From: Casuarina equisetifolia
Taxonomy: Eukaryota; Streptophyta; Magnoliopsida; Fagales; Casuarinaceae
Assembly: GCA_028551475.1 (NCBI GenBank)
Contig: CM052358.1
Location: forward strand, 14,925,938-14,989,937
Length of the DNA: 64,000 bases
Direction of reading: 5' to 3'
Shown here: piece by piece, positions 35,247 through 46,913 of the stretch
Layout: the number at the start of each line of letters is the position of its first letter
Numbering within the stretch: the stretch's first letter is position 1
Translations under genes and position numbers: made by a program
Notes under the pieces: generated by a model
Database searches by the model: none
What the model was told of the DNA's origin: nothing
The model's input: only the letters and a program-made list of their open reading frames with translations

Positions 35247-35636
35247 TCAATCTATGTCCTTGATTTTCCTTTCAAAACACTCTAATAGACAAATTGCACG
35301 ATGCCTAGCACTTAGGTTTATCAAGCATGATTTTATGCACCCTTGAGCCAAAGCATAAGTTCTTGCCCCAGTACCATGACGTCCTCGGTGATTAAAAACG
35401 CACATAAAGAAGTTATCACAGATGCACTCCGCAAATTCAAGGGTATTACTTTCATGTTTCTTTTTACATTCTTCAATCTTTGTTTGAAGGCAATCATACA
35501 GAGGGCCATGACCAGTCTCAGGTTGATTGGGATGTAGAAGGCGAATCGAAAGTGCGGACGCATAAAGAGAGAGACATAAAATCAATATCATTGCTACCGA
35601 CAGTACCCTAAATTCTTTCATCCATTTCTTAGCCAT
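35247..35636 (-). CDS. Secreted cysteine-rich protein, array gene 6 (C-type)
   Basis: A 129-residue protein starting M-A-K-K-W-M-K-E-F. Here the leader upstream of this Met is destroyed (the M-T-R-S start codon is ATA and an in-frame stop intervenes). This makes gene 6 the best evidence that the family starts at M-A-K/R-K-W-M. The signal peptide ends A-S-A-L-S. All nine cysteines are kept, with a basic C5-C6 loop (N-H-R-G-R-H-G-T-G-A-R) and the tail R-K-I-K-D-I-D. It lies in the same direction as the other eight genes. Confidence 0.75.
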   Translation of the reverse strand: MAKKWMKEFRVLSVAMILILCLSLYASALSIRLLHPNQPETGHGPLYDCLQTKIEECKKKHESNTLEFAECICDNFFMCVFNHRGRHGTGARTYALAQGCIKSCLINLSARHRAICLLECFERKIKDID

Positions 35637-35699
35637 CAGAGCTCTATCATTTGTATTATTTTTATGATGAACATGTCAATGATTTATTAGGATGAAACT

Positions 35700-37980
35700 T
35701 CTAGTTATGCTCCCTATTTTAAGGGCTTAACTCAAATAAAATAAAGATATGTTAGTGTGTTTTATTGATTATTCTTTCAGGAAAAATTAGACTTCTTATT
35801 CAAGAAGAATATCTAAGAGTTGTCACTTTTAGAAAAATGATAATATCTAAACTAACTTTTAATCAAGTTGTCCTTTGACAAAAGATATGGGCTACATTAA
35901 GATTGTTATAAAATTAATTTGCAACCCCTAAAACTCATCTATAGTCAAATAAATATTAGATGAGAAGTTACTAGTTATTTCCTAAAAGCCAAATAGTAGA
36001 AGTAATAAAAGTAAAGTTAGACATTTGGACACATAAATTACAAGGTTACTTAGTATTCTCCACCAATATTGAATTTCCCATTACTTATAACTTCTAACAA
36101 TTGTCTTCACTAAGCAATTTAAATAAGATTTTAATCATAGAAGGTAGAGCAAACATTGTTATCACCATTCTAGGAGTTACATATGGAAGGATAAGAGTTT
36201 TATTTGACAAAAGAAACGGAACTATTGCAGGTGGTTACAATAGTACAAGAGCGAGAACAGTTTCCACCCTGGTCGTTTCATATAGACCAATAAGTCTTAT
36301 CAATTTGGTAACCCTTTTCGACATTTGGATGGTTAAAATGATTCAATTGCTTAAACTTTCCAAAAGAAATTACATTAATCATAGAAGCTTTTGGGAAAAA
36401 CTTTTGGCTAAAGTAATGTCTCTTGGCTTCCTTTGCAAGCATCCATGAACAAACTTAATTTTTTTGTATCAAGTAGGCTCAATGGTGTTGCCTTGAAAAG
36501 GCTCATGAGGGAAGAGAGACATTAACTCATATAAGGCCCCAATAATGAAATTCTACTTTTAGTATGGAGCAAAATCCTAACATACCCCTTTCACACCAAA
36601 ATGATATTTAACCAACATGAAAAGCCTTTTTGGCTATTAGACTAGAAGAAAAAGAAAACCCTACTCTAATACTATAGAAAGTGAGCTCAATAGTATTCTC
36701 TCAAAAGAACCTAAGAAGGAATGGAGAGACTAACTCTACTTCCAATGTGGGACTAAATCCCAAGATCTTGTTGATAAAATTTGTGTTTTCTTATAATTTT
36801 TGATTGACATTCAACTAGTAAGGTTATAGATATGTTTCTTTCATCGTATAAGATAAATACTAATCTATCAACTTAATTTTTTTTAAAGAAAAAATATTAC
36901 CAAAGGAATTAGATGGGTGTCATATTGAGATACAGGGAATATAATTATTTTAGTTCCATAAAAAAACACAAATATAATATGAGTGAAAAACACTCAAGAT
37001 GTTATACATCTACAAAATCTTGATCAAATAAATTAGAACTAAAATGAGTGCTTTGGAATTATGAACCTTTTGAGACTAGTAAAAGTCTTTCGTGTTTCAA
37101 CAAAATCCTTCTATTGTCAATTTAAACCATGTGAATAACAAAACAATTAAGGAGTATTACAATCATCGTAGAATTAGAATTTGCTGCAAATTGTGGTAAA
37201 ATCCATCATAAGAGAGTCCAATAGTTTTAGTTTGCCACGAGAATGGTACTAAATGAGATTGTGAGTTTCTTACATAGACAACTAACTTCCCATGCGCTTA
37301 GCAAGAGATATAACATGGATTTTCTTGACAAGGCCGTGTCTAAAAGGTGGGTTAACCTTAATGATGGCAAAGCTCCTCACCTTGATCTTCTAACCTCGAT
37401 GACTTTAATGTGTTACTTATTAAGATAGCATAAGGAACAAAAGGGAGTTTGATTGTTAAAGCTCTTTAGTTACACTTTTGATATTTGGAGGATATCTCAA
37501 GAACATGTGCATCATGAAATTAATGATATATCCATGATCTTATTTATTCTTAATCCAAAAAATTTAGTCATTGCTGGCTATCAAAACATATGCCAAAATT
37601 GTTAGCAAGGAATGTAGTTTTTTGTTTTTATAAAAGAAAAGGAATTTGGAAGTCATACAAAACTTTGTACTTCCTACTCTTAAAAATGCTACTTATGAAA
37701 ATAGTAGCTATCCATTGTAAATATCTTAACCAAATTATAACTTTAAGGAAGGAAAATTTGAGTTCTTTCTAATATAGAATCCAAACTCAAATTCAAGTGT
37801 GACACCTTATAAGTAATTGGATTCTCATAAGTTTTGCTCTATAGCTTCAAAATATCACTTGTGATTTTTCTATTCTTAAGAAAATAGGCATGTTTAAATA
37901 ATATTGTCTCAAATTTTCAACAACATAATTTGATATCCTTCTCTATGTTCAAGTGATTATTACGATTATGATCAAAATAT
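35700..37980. repeat. U and Z modules upstream of gene 6
   Basis: C-type flank. The U core has a 115-codon plus-strand frame (36101-36448) that is not maintained in other copies. The Z module lies at about 36890-37980. It aligns with the flanks of genes 3 and 9 throughout. No gene called. Confidence 0.5.
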
Positions 37981-38945
37981 TTCTAACAACCACTTTTGTA
38001 CTTAACAAAATATAGTCACCAAGTAGCTTAAATTGTGGCCATCTATGAGGGCCTTATGTCACAGGCCCAGCTTGGAACATGTGGCTCCTAGCAAGTGAGA
38101 TGTGTTGGATGGCCTTGATTGACCAAAATATTTCAAAAGGGAGGGCAAGGAAAAATTCAAATCAACATGAAAGGTTTAAATAGAAGACATTAGAAATATT
38201 ATTATTCTTTAATGATTTTGCTGATAACGAAAAAATTGTATTTAAATTTTTTTTCCTCATATTAGAAAAATGTGCCAAAGAGAAAACTAATACAGGGCCT
38301 TATTCTTTATAATAAAAGGCTATATATTAACATTTGGGAATAAATATTTTATTCCATCATTTGTTGGTTTGATGTGGGTTGATCATTTAAGCTTGATGTG
38401 GGCTTGGTTGCACTCAAACATAGGCCAGACTCACGGGCCCAAATTAAGGCCCAATCCTAGTTGTCCACTTAAGTGAACAAGCGTGTCACTTGAGGGGAAA
38501 AACGGCACATGATGGTTTGTGGTAGCACTGTGTTCATGCGTTGATGCCTCGTGATTTTAGCCTAGGGTTTCTGCGTTTTGAAATGGAGGAAGAATCAGCA
38601 TGGATTCGGATTTCAAACGAACATTGATGGAGAGTTTTTCTAAACATCCTCAACCGGCAGGTAAGGTAGACCTTCTGACCTATTGTAATAGGCAAAACCT
38701 TCACCCTAGCCCGTGACGCTTTATACAGGGCCTTTACATGTCCTCGTTTATTTTTAAGTTCTTCAACCACTCTTACTCTATTTTCAAAAAAACTTATCTT
38801 ACTTTTAACTTTTTAGAAGCTTTATCCAATCTTTATCTTGGTAGGATCTTATTTTATATTTATTTTTCTAGAATTTATATGACAACTTATTTGTAAGTGA
38901 ATTATGACAACTTCCCCTCCTTCATCAAACCTTTGTGGTTAATTT
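37981..38945. repeat. V module, copy 3 (most complete)
   Basis: Contains GCCTAGGGTTTCTGCG, ATG at 38583 (reading M-E-E-E-S-A-W-I before a stop) and CGGCAG followed by GTAAGG at 38661, which resembles a 5' splice site. It therefore looks like a relic first exon and intron start. Downstream (38690-38945) it preserves the uninterrupted version of the site where copia-4 sits in the third block (AGAAGCTTTATC at about 38815). No functional frame remains. Confidence 0.45.
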
Positions 38946-39160
38946 AAAACTCTAAAAACTAGGCACAATGTCCTCTCATGTAGGTTCATGCTCTAGGTGT
39001 TCGGGCCATTGTATTAGCAAGTCCACCACTAGACTATCCCTATGCCTTTTTAATTGCCTTGCCAACTTTGTTGTGGACTTAACCAACAATCTTCTTTCAC
39101 CATCTATTAAGGGTACCGATGGTAAAATCTTGCAACATCATCTTGATCGCATTAACTTCT
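38946..39160. repeat. M module, copy 2
   Basis: Second copy of M, with a 66-codon plus-strand frame (38968-39168) starting M-S-S-H-V-G-S-C. It joins module N directly through CATCATCTTGATCGC, without the 600-base segment found in copy 1. Confidence 0.45.
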
Positions 39161-39850
39161 TACAATGAACTCGGCTCCTTATATAGTACATGTGAAATAC
39201 AATCATCTAAGTAGTTGTAATATAACTAATCAGCGTTAGAGCGGTTGAGCTGACTGTATATGCGGAGCTGGCAGAGTTCGTGACAGAGCAAGAGTGGTTG
39301 CGTGATGACCTTGTGCGGTTGTTTGCTTATTTGGAAGCTGTTCTTCTTCAGGCACGGCTCTCGGTCACATAACCCGACCCGATTTCCCACATCTCTTGCT
39401 GATTTAACTGAACCACCAAGCAGTACGATGGATCCGATCACATCTATCACATTGAGAAGTGGTTCCTCTCATGTTCCACTATGTCAGTAAAATTTATTAG
39501 AGAAAGTAGTGTTATGAATTTCAGACTGGTTTCGTTTTATCTTCAATGCCTTGAAATTGAGTGACCGTTATTCTAAACCACAGAAAGTTGAGGTCAAGTT
39601 ATTCAGCATTGCACTGTGAAGTTTAAGGAAGTGAAATCATGGAGCTGTCGACCAATGCTCAAGGTGTATATCGTGAAATTCGATGCAAGATATCATTAGC
39701 AAATGATAGTTTGAATATATCAGTGTTACCTACCAATAACCCTTGAAATAATTGATCTCTTTTTATTTGCTCATATTCTGGAATTGAACGACTGGATAGG
39801 AAGAAGTTTAAAACATGAGACAAGATAGCAAGTTAGAATTTTTAATCCCC
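39161..39850. repeat. N module, copy 2
   Basis: Matches 13901-14680 with some deletions (for example about 60 bases after ATAACTAATCAGCGTTA). It carries the minus-strand TATATAAGGAGCC element near 39175 and leads into the T module of gene 7. Confidence 0.4.
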
Positions 39851-40445
39851 GCGAAAAAAAGTATCATAAACATTTCGAAGTTTAAATGAAACTAACAGCA
39901 ACTAATAAGGTCATTGAATATGGAGTTATTACTAAGCGCGAAAAGCATCTTTTTCTTACAAGCACCAGAAACAGCACCTTCATTAACAATAAAATGTTTC
40001 TTTCTATTTTAAGAACCTGCAACGGACAAGAGAGAGAAGTAATCAGTGGCAGGAGTAACAGATGCAATACAAGCAAAGTCAAATATAGATAACAAGATAT
40101 TACAACTCCAAACTATTAGTGCTTTCGTGCCAATTTACCACAGTGGCTTACATTGAAATTATTCAACCACCAATGCATGCCACCGACCCTGAAACGACCC
40201 AAAAAAAAAAAAACTGGAAGTTAGACAAGCTTAATGTATAAATCAGAAATAGAAAAGCATAGCAGCACATGTCCGGATGTCGGGAAAAATTAAAATGTAT
40301 AACTAACTATGAACTTCTACTACGCAGGAAACACATAAAGCCAACTAAGTTTCTTTTAGGATATATGTATATACACAAGCAATCTTCCTCGTGGGTGTGC
40401 AAATTCATGTATATAAAGAGAAAAAAAGAAGGAATATTTCAAACC
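39851..40445. repeat. T module, 3' flank of gene 7
   Basis: A-type T module (core 39886-40092) with a deletion of about 27 bases in the core relative to gene 4. A poly-A run lies at 40200-40213, and the tail is close to that of gene 4. Confidence 0.55.
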
Positions 40446-40826
40446 TCAATCTATGTTTTTTTCAAAACACTCTACTAGACAAATTGCACGATGCTTAACA
40501 ATTGATTTTCGCAAGCATGATTTTATGCACCCTCGAGCCTGGGCGAAAATTCTTGCCCCATTACCACGACTTCCTTGGCTGTAAAAAATGCACAGAAGGA
40601 AGTTATCACAGATGCAATCTGCAAATTCAAGGGTAGTACTTTCATGTTTCTTTTTACATTCTTCAATCTTTGTTTGAAGGCAATAATACAGAGAGCTATG
40701 ACCAGTCTCAGGTTGATAGGGATGAAGAAGGCGAATTGGAAGTGCAGACGCATCAAGAGAGAGACACAAAATCAACATCATCACTACCAACACCACCCTA
40801 ACTTCTTTCATCCATTTCTTCGCCAT
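40446..40826 (-). CDS. Secreted cysteine-rich protein, array gene 7 (A-type)
   Basis: A 126-residue protein starting M-A-K-K-W-M-K-E-V. The signal peptide ends S-L-D-A-S-A as in gene 4. All nine cysteines are present. The tail is shortened to F-E-K-N-I-D by an in-frame loss of nine bases relative to gene 4, which leaves the stop intact. A-type markers L-E-F-A-D-C-I-C and A-R-I-F-A-Q-A-R-G-C are present. Its 3' and 5' flanks match those of gene 4 over several kilobases, so the two are direct products of the block duplication. Confidence 0.73.
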   Translation of the reverse strand: MAKKWMKEVRVVLVVMMLILCLSLDASALPIRLLHPYQPETGHSSLYYCLQTKIEECKKKHESTTLEFADCICDNFLLCIFYSQGSRGNGARIFAQARGCIKSCLRKSIVKHRAICLVECFEKNID

Positions 40827-40898
40827 CAGCGCTCTATAAGTTTTATAATTTTCAAGATGAACAAGTCGATGATTTATTGGGATGAAACTTCTAGTCAT

Positions 40899-41904
40899 GC
40901 TCCCTATTTTAATGGCTTAACTCCAATAAAAAAGACGATATTTTAGTGGGTTTTATTGATTATTTTTCAAGAAAAATGAGACTTCTTATTCAAAGAGAGC
41001 ATCTTAGAGTTGTCACTTTTAGAAAAATGATAATATCTAAATTAATTTTTAATTCAAGTTGTCTTTTAACTAAAGACATGGTGCTACATTAAGATTGTTA
41101 TAAAATTAATTTGTGACCCCTGAAACTCATCTATAGTCAAATAAATATTAAACGAAAAGTTAGTAGTTATTTCCTAAAAGCCAAAGGGTAAAAGTAATAA
41201 AAGTCAAGTTAGACATTGAACACATAAATTACAAGGTTACTTAGTATCCTCCAACAACATTGAATTTCCCATTACTTATAACTTCTAACAATTGGCTTCA
41301 CTATGTAATTTAGATAAAATTTTAATCACAAAAGGTAGAATAAACATTGTCCTCACCATTCTAGGAATTACATATGAAAGGATAGTAGTTTTCTTTGACA
41401 AAAGAAAAGGAACTATACAAGGTGGTCACAATAGTACAAGAGTGAGAACAGTCTCCATCCCGGTCATTTCATATAGACCAATAAGTCTTATCAAATCGGT
41501 ACCCCTTTTCGACATTTGGATGGTTAGAATGATTCAATGGCTTAAACTTTCCAAAAGAAATTACATTAATAATAGAAGCTTTTGGAAAAAACTTTTGGTT
41601 AAAGTAATTCTCTTGACTTCCTTTGCAAGCATCCATGAACAAACTTAATTTTTTGTATTAAGTAGGCCTAATGGTATTCTACCAAAAAGCCTCATGGCAG
41701 AAGGGAGACAAGCCAAAATGACATTTAAGTAACATGACAAGCCTCTTTGGCTATTAGTTTGTAAGAAAAAGAAAGCATGCTCTAATACTATATTAAGTGA
41801 GCCCAACAATATTCTCCCAAAAGTATTTGTGAGGAAAGAGAGACACCAATTTATATAAGTAATTTTCTTTCCTTAAAATTAACTCTCTCTCTCTAGGGTT
41901 GTTA
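40899..41904. repeat. U module upstream of gene 7
   Basis: A-type flank, a close copy of 15789-16824. The U core includes a 118-codon plus-strand frame (41292-41648) whose C-terminal end differs from the other copies through a frameshift, so it is not called. A CT microsatellite lies at 41883-41894. Confidence 0.5.
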
Positions 41905-42384
41905 GTGTTTACTCATATAATATCTTAAGGATAAACAGTGAATTGTAACTCAGATTTTGTCCGGATCCTTCTTACAACTAATTTAATAGTTGATTTATTT
42001 AACCTAATAGGAAACAAATCAAATTTGGCCATGAATATTCTGATTTTGCTATTCTAAGGGGGAGTTATTCGGCAATAAAATAGAAAATATTCATCGTCAT
42101 TGAACGACACGTAAACGCATATACAGCCGACCTGCCAACTTTCTCGTTTTTGAAATTGATTCTCCCATGGTCAGTTTGTGTCAGCCAGAAAATAATGTAA
42201 AACGCACATGACTAGAGGCCACCGGCCATCAGCCGTTAGCGAGATTCGTGCACCATGTGTCTCCCGCTTGAACTTTTTTTTTTTTTTCTAGTGAAAGTTC
42301 AAGAACTAAATATCACTATAAAAGAATTATAAATTCTTCAACTTGAACTTTTGACTTATCCCAAATTTAAGATATGTTTTTATC
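41905..42384. other. Spacer with the empty target site of copia-1
   Basis: GTGTT at 41905-41909 occurs once, directly followed by TACTCATATAATATC, and the sequence then matches 22564-23034. This is the uninterrupted form of the copia-1 insertion site. The match to the other block ends at about 42384, where copia-3 sequence begins. No gene seen. Confidence 0.7.
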
Positions 42385-42494
42385 CCTCAACCTCTATTTT
42401 TTCTTACTCTTAGTTTACTTTTGAAAATTGTTGTAATACTGGGGTATGTCCCTGTGCCTTTGTATATCAACTTCTATTTAATGCAATTAGCGAG

Positions 42495-45400
42495 TTGAAA
42501 CTCGCCCCTAAAGCTTCCAACGCCGACCTCACGGTGTTCTACGTTTGTCTGAAGGACCTCTGGACCAACCTTGACGCTCAGTAATTACTGATTCAGTGCG
42601 ATTGCAGTCGGTGTGATTGCTGTCTGAATGAGAAACTCTGCGCCCGTAAGGATGAAAATCGGGCCATGAAGTTTTTGATGGCTCTGCCCGATGAATTCCT
42701 CTCATTGTAATCAAACGTCCTCTCTAGGGAGGCACTTCCATCTTTGGAGCGGCTATATGCACTTGCAAAACAGGACCTTCATCAACGAATCTCCATGAAC
42801 GACCACCATAGCTCCACCGATGACCACCACGCCTTTGCCACCAATCAGGCTCCGTCTCACTCTACTGGATCGGGGGAGCAACAGCCCGGACAGGCCTGGC
42901 TATAAGCCTCTCTCTTAGGCCCTAGCTCCCACCAATCTTCCTTTGGGCCTAATTCAATCACTCAAGCCCACATACCCACTGGTAGCCAGCCTTTTTACGA
43001 TCACTACAAAAAGCCTGGTCATGTGAAGGCCTCCTACTTCCTCCTTATGGGCTATCTGCCTAGATGGAAGCCCAAGTCACAAGCTAGGCCCAGGAAAAAA
43101 GGGCCCGATGCCTATAATATTTTTGTTAATGGGGTTGCACTTGCATTCCCTTCTTTTGGGCCTTCCAACCCATTAGGCTATGGGCCTCACTACCCATTGG
43201 ACTCTTATGGTGGCCCATCCCCTTATATCACTAACCCACCTTTTCCTCCTCATCCTAGTGCAGGTATTTTGGGCCCCACTGCTCCTAGTTCTAGCAGTAT
43301 TTATGGTGGGACTTCTGGCATCACCCTCTCCTCTGAACAACAACAACGCCTGGTCACTCTTCTGAATCAAATGGGGCCCACTAATCCTACTATAAGTTTT
43401 TCAGGTATTTCTTCACCCGCTAAATCCTTATCATCTGTTTGGATCATCAACTTCAAGGCAAGTGATCACATCACATGTAATTTGCATCTTTTAGATTCAT
43501 ATTTTCCTTGTGCAGCACCCCTATCCATTACTTTGCCTAATAAAACCACTAGTCCTGTTACTCATATTGGACATTACAAACCTTTCCCTACCTTAAAATT
43601 ATCCAATGTTTTATATGCCCCTCATTTTCAACACAATTTATTATCAATTCGTAAACTCACTACTAATAATAATTGTGTGGCTATTTTCTTCGATAAATTT
43701 TGTGTCTTTTAGGACCATACGACTAGGGCTCTAATCGGGCTAGGCACGGCTAATCGAGGACTTTATTTTTTATGTTCTTCCATTCTAGAGTCATTTTATT
43801 CTGTTTTTCATAGTTATTTAAATTCCCTAAAAAATACTTCATGTATTCCATCACTTTTTCCTAGTTGTAATTATGTTTCTTGCAATAATAATAATTATGA
43901 CCTTTGGCATCGTCACCTTGGTCATTCTTCTTTAAAATCTTTTCATCCACACAGTCAATCCATTACTTGCCCTTAAAATTTTTCCTGCACTATTTGTCTA
44001 TTAGCTAAACAAACTCGTAGTGCATTTCTTACTCGGTCATCTACCACTAAATCTATTTTTGATCTCATACACATGGATGTTTGGGGACCTCATCAGACCC
44101 CCACCCATGATGGCGCACGTTATTTCCTCACTATTGTGGATGATTTTTCTCATACCACCTAGACCTTTCTCTTACAATTTAAAACTCAAGTGTTTTCCCA
44201 CATTCAATAATTTCTTTCTCTAGTTTCCACCCAATTTGGCACCTCCATCAAGCGTCTTTGGTCTGACAACAAAACTGAATTTTTTTCCACTGCTTGCCGA
44301 GATTTTCTCACTCGTCATGGCATCATTCATGAAAGTTCTTGCTTTTATACTCCTCAACAAAATGGGGTTGTTGAACGTAAACACCATCATTTATTAGATG
44401 TGGCACGAGCCCTCATGTTTCAAGCCCACATGCCCCCATATTTTTTGGGCGAATGCATCTTTACTGCCACTTACCTTGTAAATCGATTGCCTTCCTCCTC
44501 CCTTCACGGGACTACTCCTTTTGAACTCTTATTTTACCAACCCCCTATAATTGATCATCTTCGAGTCTTTGGTTGTCATTGTTATGCTACCACCTTAGGA
44601 ACGCTTGATAAATTTAGTCCTCGTGCCACTCCATATATTTTCATGGGTTACCCTCCTCAAAAGGGTATCGTCTATATGACCTTACTTTCGGAAAATTTTT
44701 TGTCAGTCGTGACGTGGTCTTTCAAGAACACATTTTTCCTTTTAGCTCTCCTCAGTCTGAGTTATCCCCAGTTGTTATGCCTGCCCTGATCACCCCGGTC
44801 GCCTAGTGGGATGACACTTACACTTCCACCTCCTTTCTTATGGACCCTCCGCCCTTTCCTGATGAGACCCCTATTCCGTCCTTATCTCCTGCCTTGCCTA
44901 CACCTGCTGACCCTCCTTCGGTGGTTCCCACCCCTACCTCTGATTCTATCAGTTCCACTCCTGATCCCATTCCCTCCAACCCTCTTCCTGACCCTACCTT
45001 GCGTCGATCCAGTCATATTTCTCGTCCTCCCATTTGGACTTCCGACTATCTCTGCCCGACCTTACCTTCTGCTTCCTCTACCTCTCTCTATCCCATCTCC
45101 AACTACATCTCCCTCACCAATTGCCATCCCTCTTATCAACACTTCATTGCTTCTATATCAGCCATCCAAGAACCTGCCACATATCAAGATGCCCTCACTA
45201 ATCCCAACTAGATCACTACCATGGAACATGAACTCACTGCCCTTAAGGCCAATCACACTTGGGATGTTGTTCCCTTGCCCCCTAGTCGTCGTCCAATCGG
45301 TTGTAAGTGGGTTTATAAGGTGAAGTATCATGCTGATGGCACCTTGGATTGATATAAAGCCCACCTTGTAGCTAAAGGCTTCAATCAACGAGAGGGGATT

Positions 45401-46673
45401 GATTATCAAGACGCATTTTCGCCTACAGCAAAACATGTCACTGTCTGCATTATCCTCACTATTACGGCGGTTGACCATTGGCCTTTCTTCCAGATGGATG
45501 TTCAGAATGCCTTCTTACATGGTGATCTAACAGAGGAAGTGTATATGGAGCTTCCGTCCGAATTTCGTACTCAGGGCTGAAGCAAGCTTCTTGCCAATGG
45601 AATGCCAAATTCACTAATGCTTTAGTCCAACATGATTTTCATCAATCTCGCCATGACTATTCCTTATTCACTAAAACTTATGGTACCTCCTTTGTAGCAT
45701 TACTTATCTATGTTAATGACATCTTGATAACAGGTAATAGTCAAGTTGGTATCAGCAAACTGAAGGAATTCCTCAATGTCACATTCTTTATGAAAGACCT
45801 TGGTCCATCCAAGTTTTTCCTTGGCCTTGAGATTGCTCGATCACCGGATGGTATATCCTTATGTCAGCGCAAATACACACTGGAATTAATATATGAGGCT
45901 AGACTAGCTGGTTCTAAGCCATCTGTTATTCCGATGGAGCAGAACAAGAAATTCACAAGCATAGAATATGATACAAGTTCAAAAGAGACAATTAATGATC
46001 CTCCACTTGAAGACCCTTCAGCATACCAGAGGTTAGTTGGAAGACTCATTTATTTAACTCTCACAAAACCTGACATCATTTTCTCAGTTCAACTTCTTAG
46101 TCAGTTTATGCACAACCCAAAACAGTTTCACATGGAAGCTGCTCTAAAAGTAATCAAGTATTTAAAGGGATGTCCAGGTCTTGGACTCATTTTTCCATCC
46201 TCGTCTAAGTTTGAATTACGAGCCTTTTGTGATTCAGACAACAATACATGTCCGATGACGAGGAGATCTACTATTGGCTTTTGTATCATGCTGGGAAACT
46301 CTTTAATATCCTGGCACACAAAGAAACAACCCACTATCTCATTATCATCAGCTGAAGCAAAATACCAAGCTATGTAAGTTACCACCAGTGAGATAATATG
46401 GATCATCAGACTTCTTAAAGACTTCAATTTTTATATGAGGCACCCTGCCTTCATTGTGACAACGAAGCAATAGAAAAGATAGCGGTGAACCCGATTTTCC
46501 ATGAACAAACTAAACACATTGAAGTAGACTGTCACTATGTAAGAGAGAAACTTCAGCAGGGCATCATAGCAACACACCCAGCAGATCTTCTGACAAAGGC
46601 ATTGAATAGCAAGCAACATTGGCATCTTCTCTCCAAACTTGGAGTATTTGATTTATTCAAATCTCCAACTTGA
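42495..46673 (+). pseudogene. Copia-3 gag-pol with damaged active sites
   Basis: Gag C-terminal half (L-K-D-L-W-T-N-L near 42550); a knuckle at 42996-43037 in which all three cysteines are tyrosine (Y-x2-Y-x4-H-x4-Y); protease W-I-I-N-F-K-A-S-D at 43437-43466 instead of D-S-G-A-S-D; integrase with H-R-H-L-G-H-S near 43915 and N-G-V-V-E-R-K near 44365; RT with Y-V-N-D at 45709-45720 instead of Y-V-D-D; RNase H to 46673. A stretch from 45724 to 46377 is still open. The three active-site changes are all explained by G-to-A or C-to-T transitions. Stops and frameshifts elsewhere make the element inactive. Confidence 0.85.
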
Positions 46674-46680
46674 GGGGGAG

Positions 46681-46913
46681 TGTTAATGAGTATGAAGGCC
46701 ACCAACAATGTTGCCGTTATTGGCACTTAGAAATCTAGAATATTCCATGTATATTCTCCTTATAATCTTCATGTAATTGATGTAATTATTTCCATTCCAT
46801 ATTTAGATTAGAATTTAGCCTATTAATATAGGGCTCCTATTGTACATGAGACATAACTGAGTAATAGAGAATCATTCACAAACTCTGAGTATTCCATTTT
46901 CTTACACTCAACA
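46681..46913 (+). repeat. Copia-3 3' LTR
   Basis: 233 bases with TG...CA ends, directly after the polypurine tract. The right flank reads ATTAAATATTACTATAAAA, similar to spacer sequence near 22955 and 42305, which hints at a rearrangement around the insertion. Confidence 0.8.

Larger units (their letters stand above)
42385..46913 (+). mobile_element. Copia-3: Ty1/copia element lacking its 5' LTR
   Basis: Gag-pol remnants run from about 42495 to 46673. They are followed by a polypurine tract (TTGAGGGGGAG) and a 233-base 3' LTR (46681-46913, TGTTAATGAG...CTCAACA). No matching 5' LTR is present. The 110 bases at 42385-42494 do not resemble the 3' LTR, so the left end was deleted or replaced and no target duplication can be defined. 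It occupies the position where the other block has copia-2 and about 0.9 kb of spacer. Confidence 0.82.

Noticed and set aside
38968-39168. 66-codon M-module frame M-S-S-H-V-G-S-C, repeated three times
   Set aside because: Between copies 2 and 3 I count about eight amino-acid-changing against three silent differences, with no sign of selection for protein.
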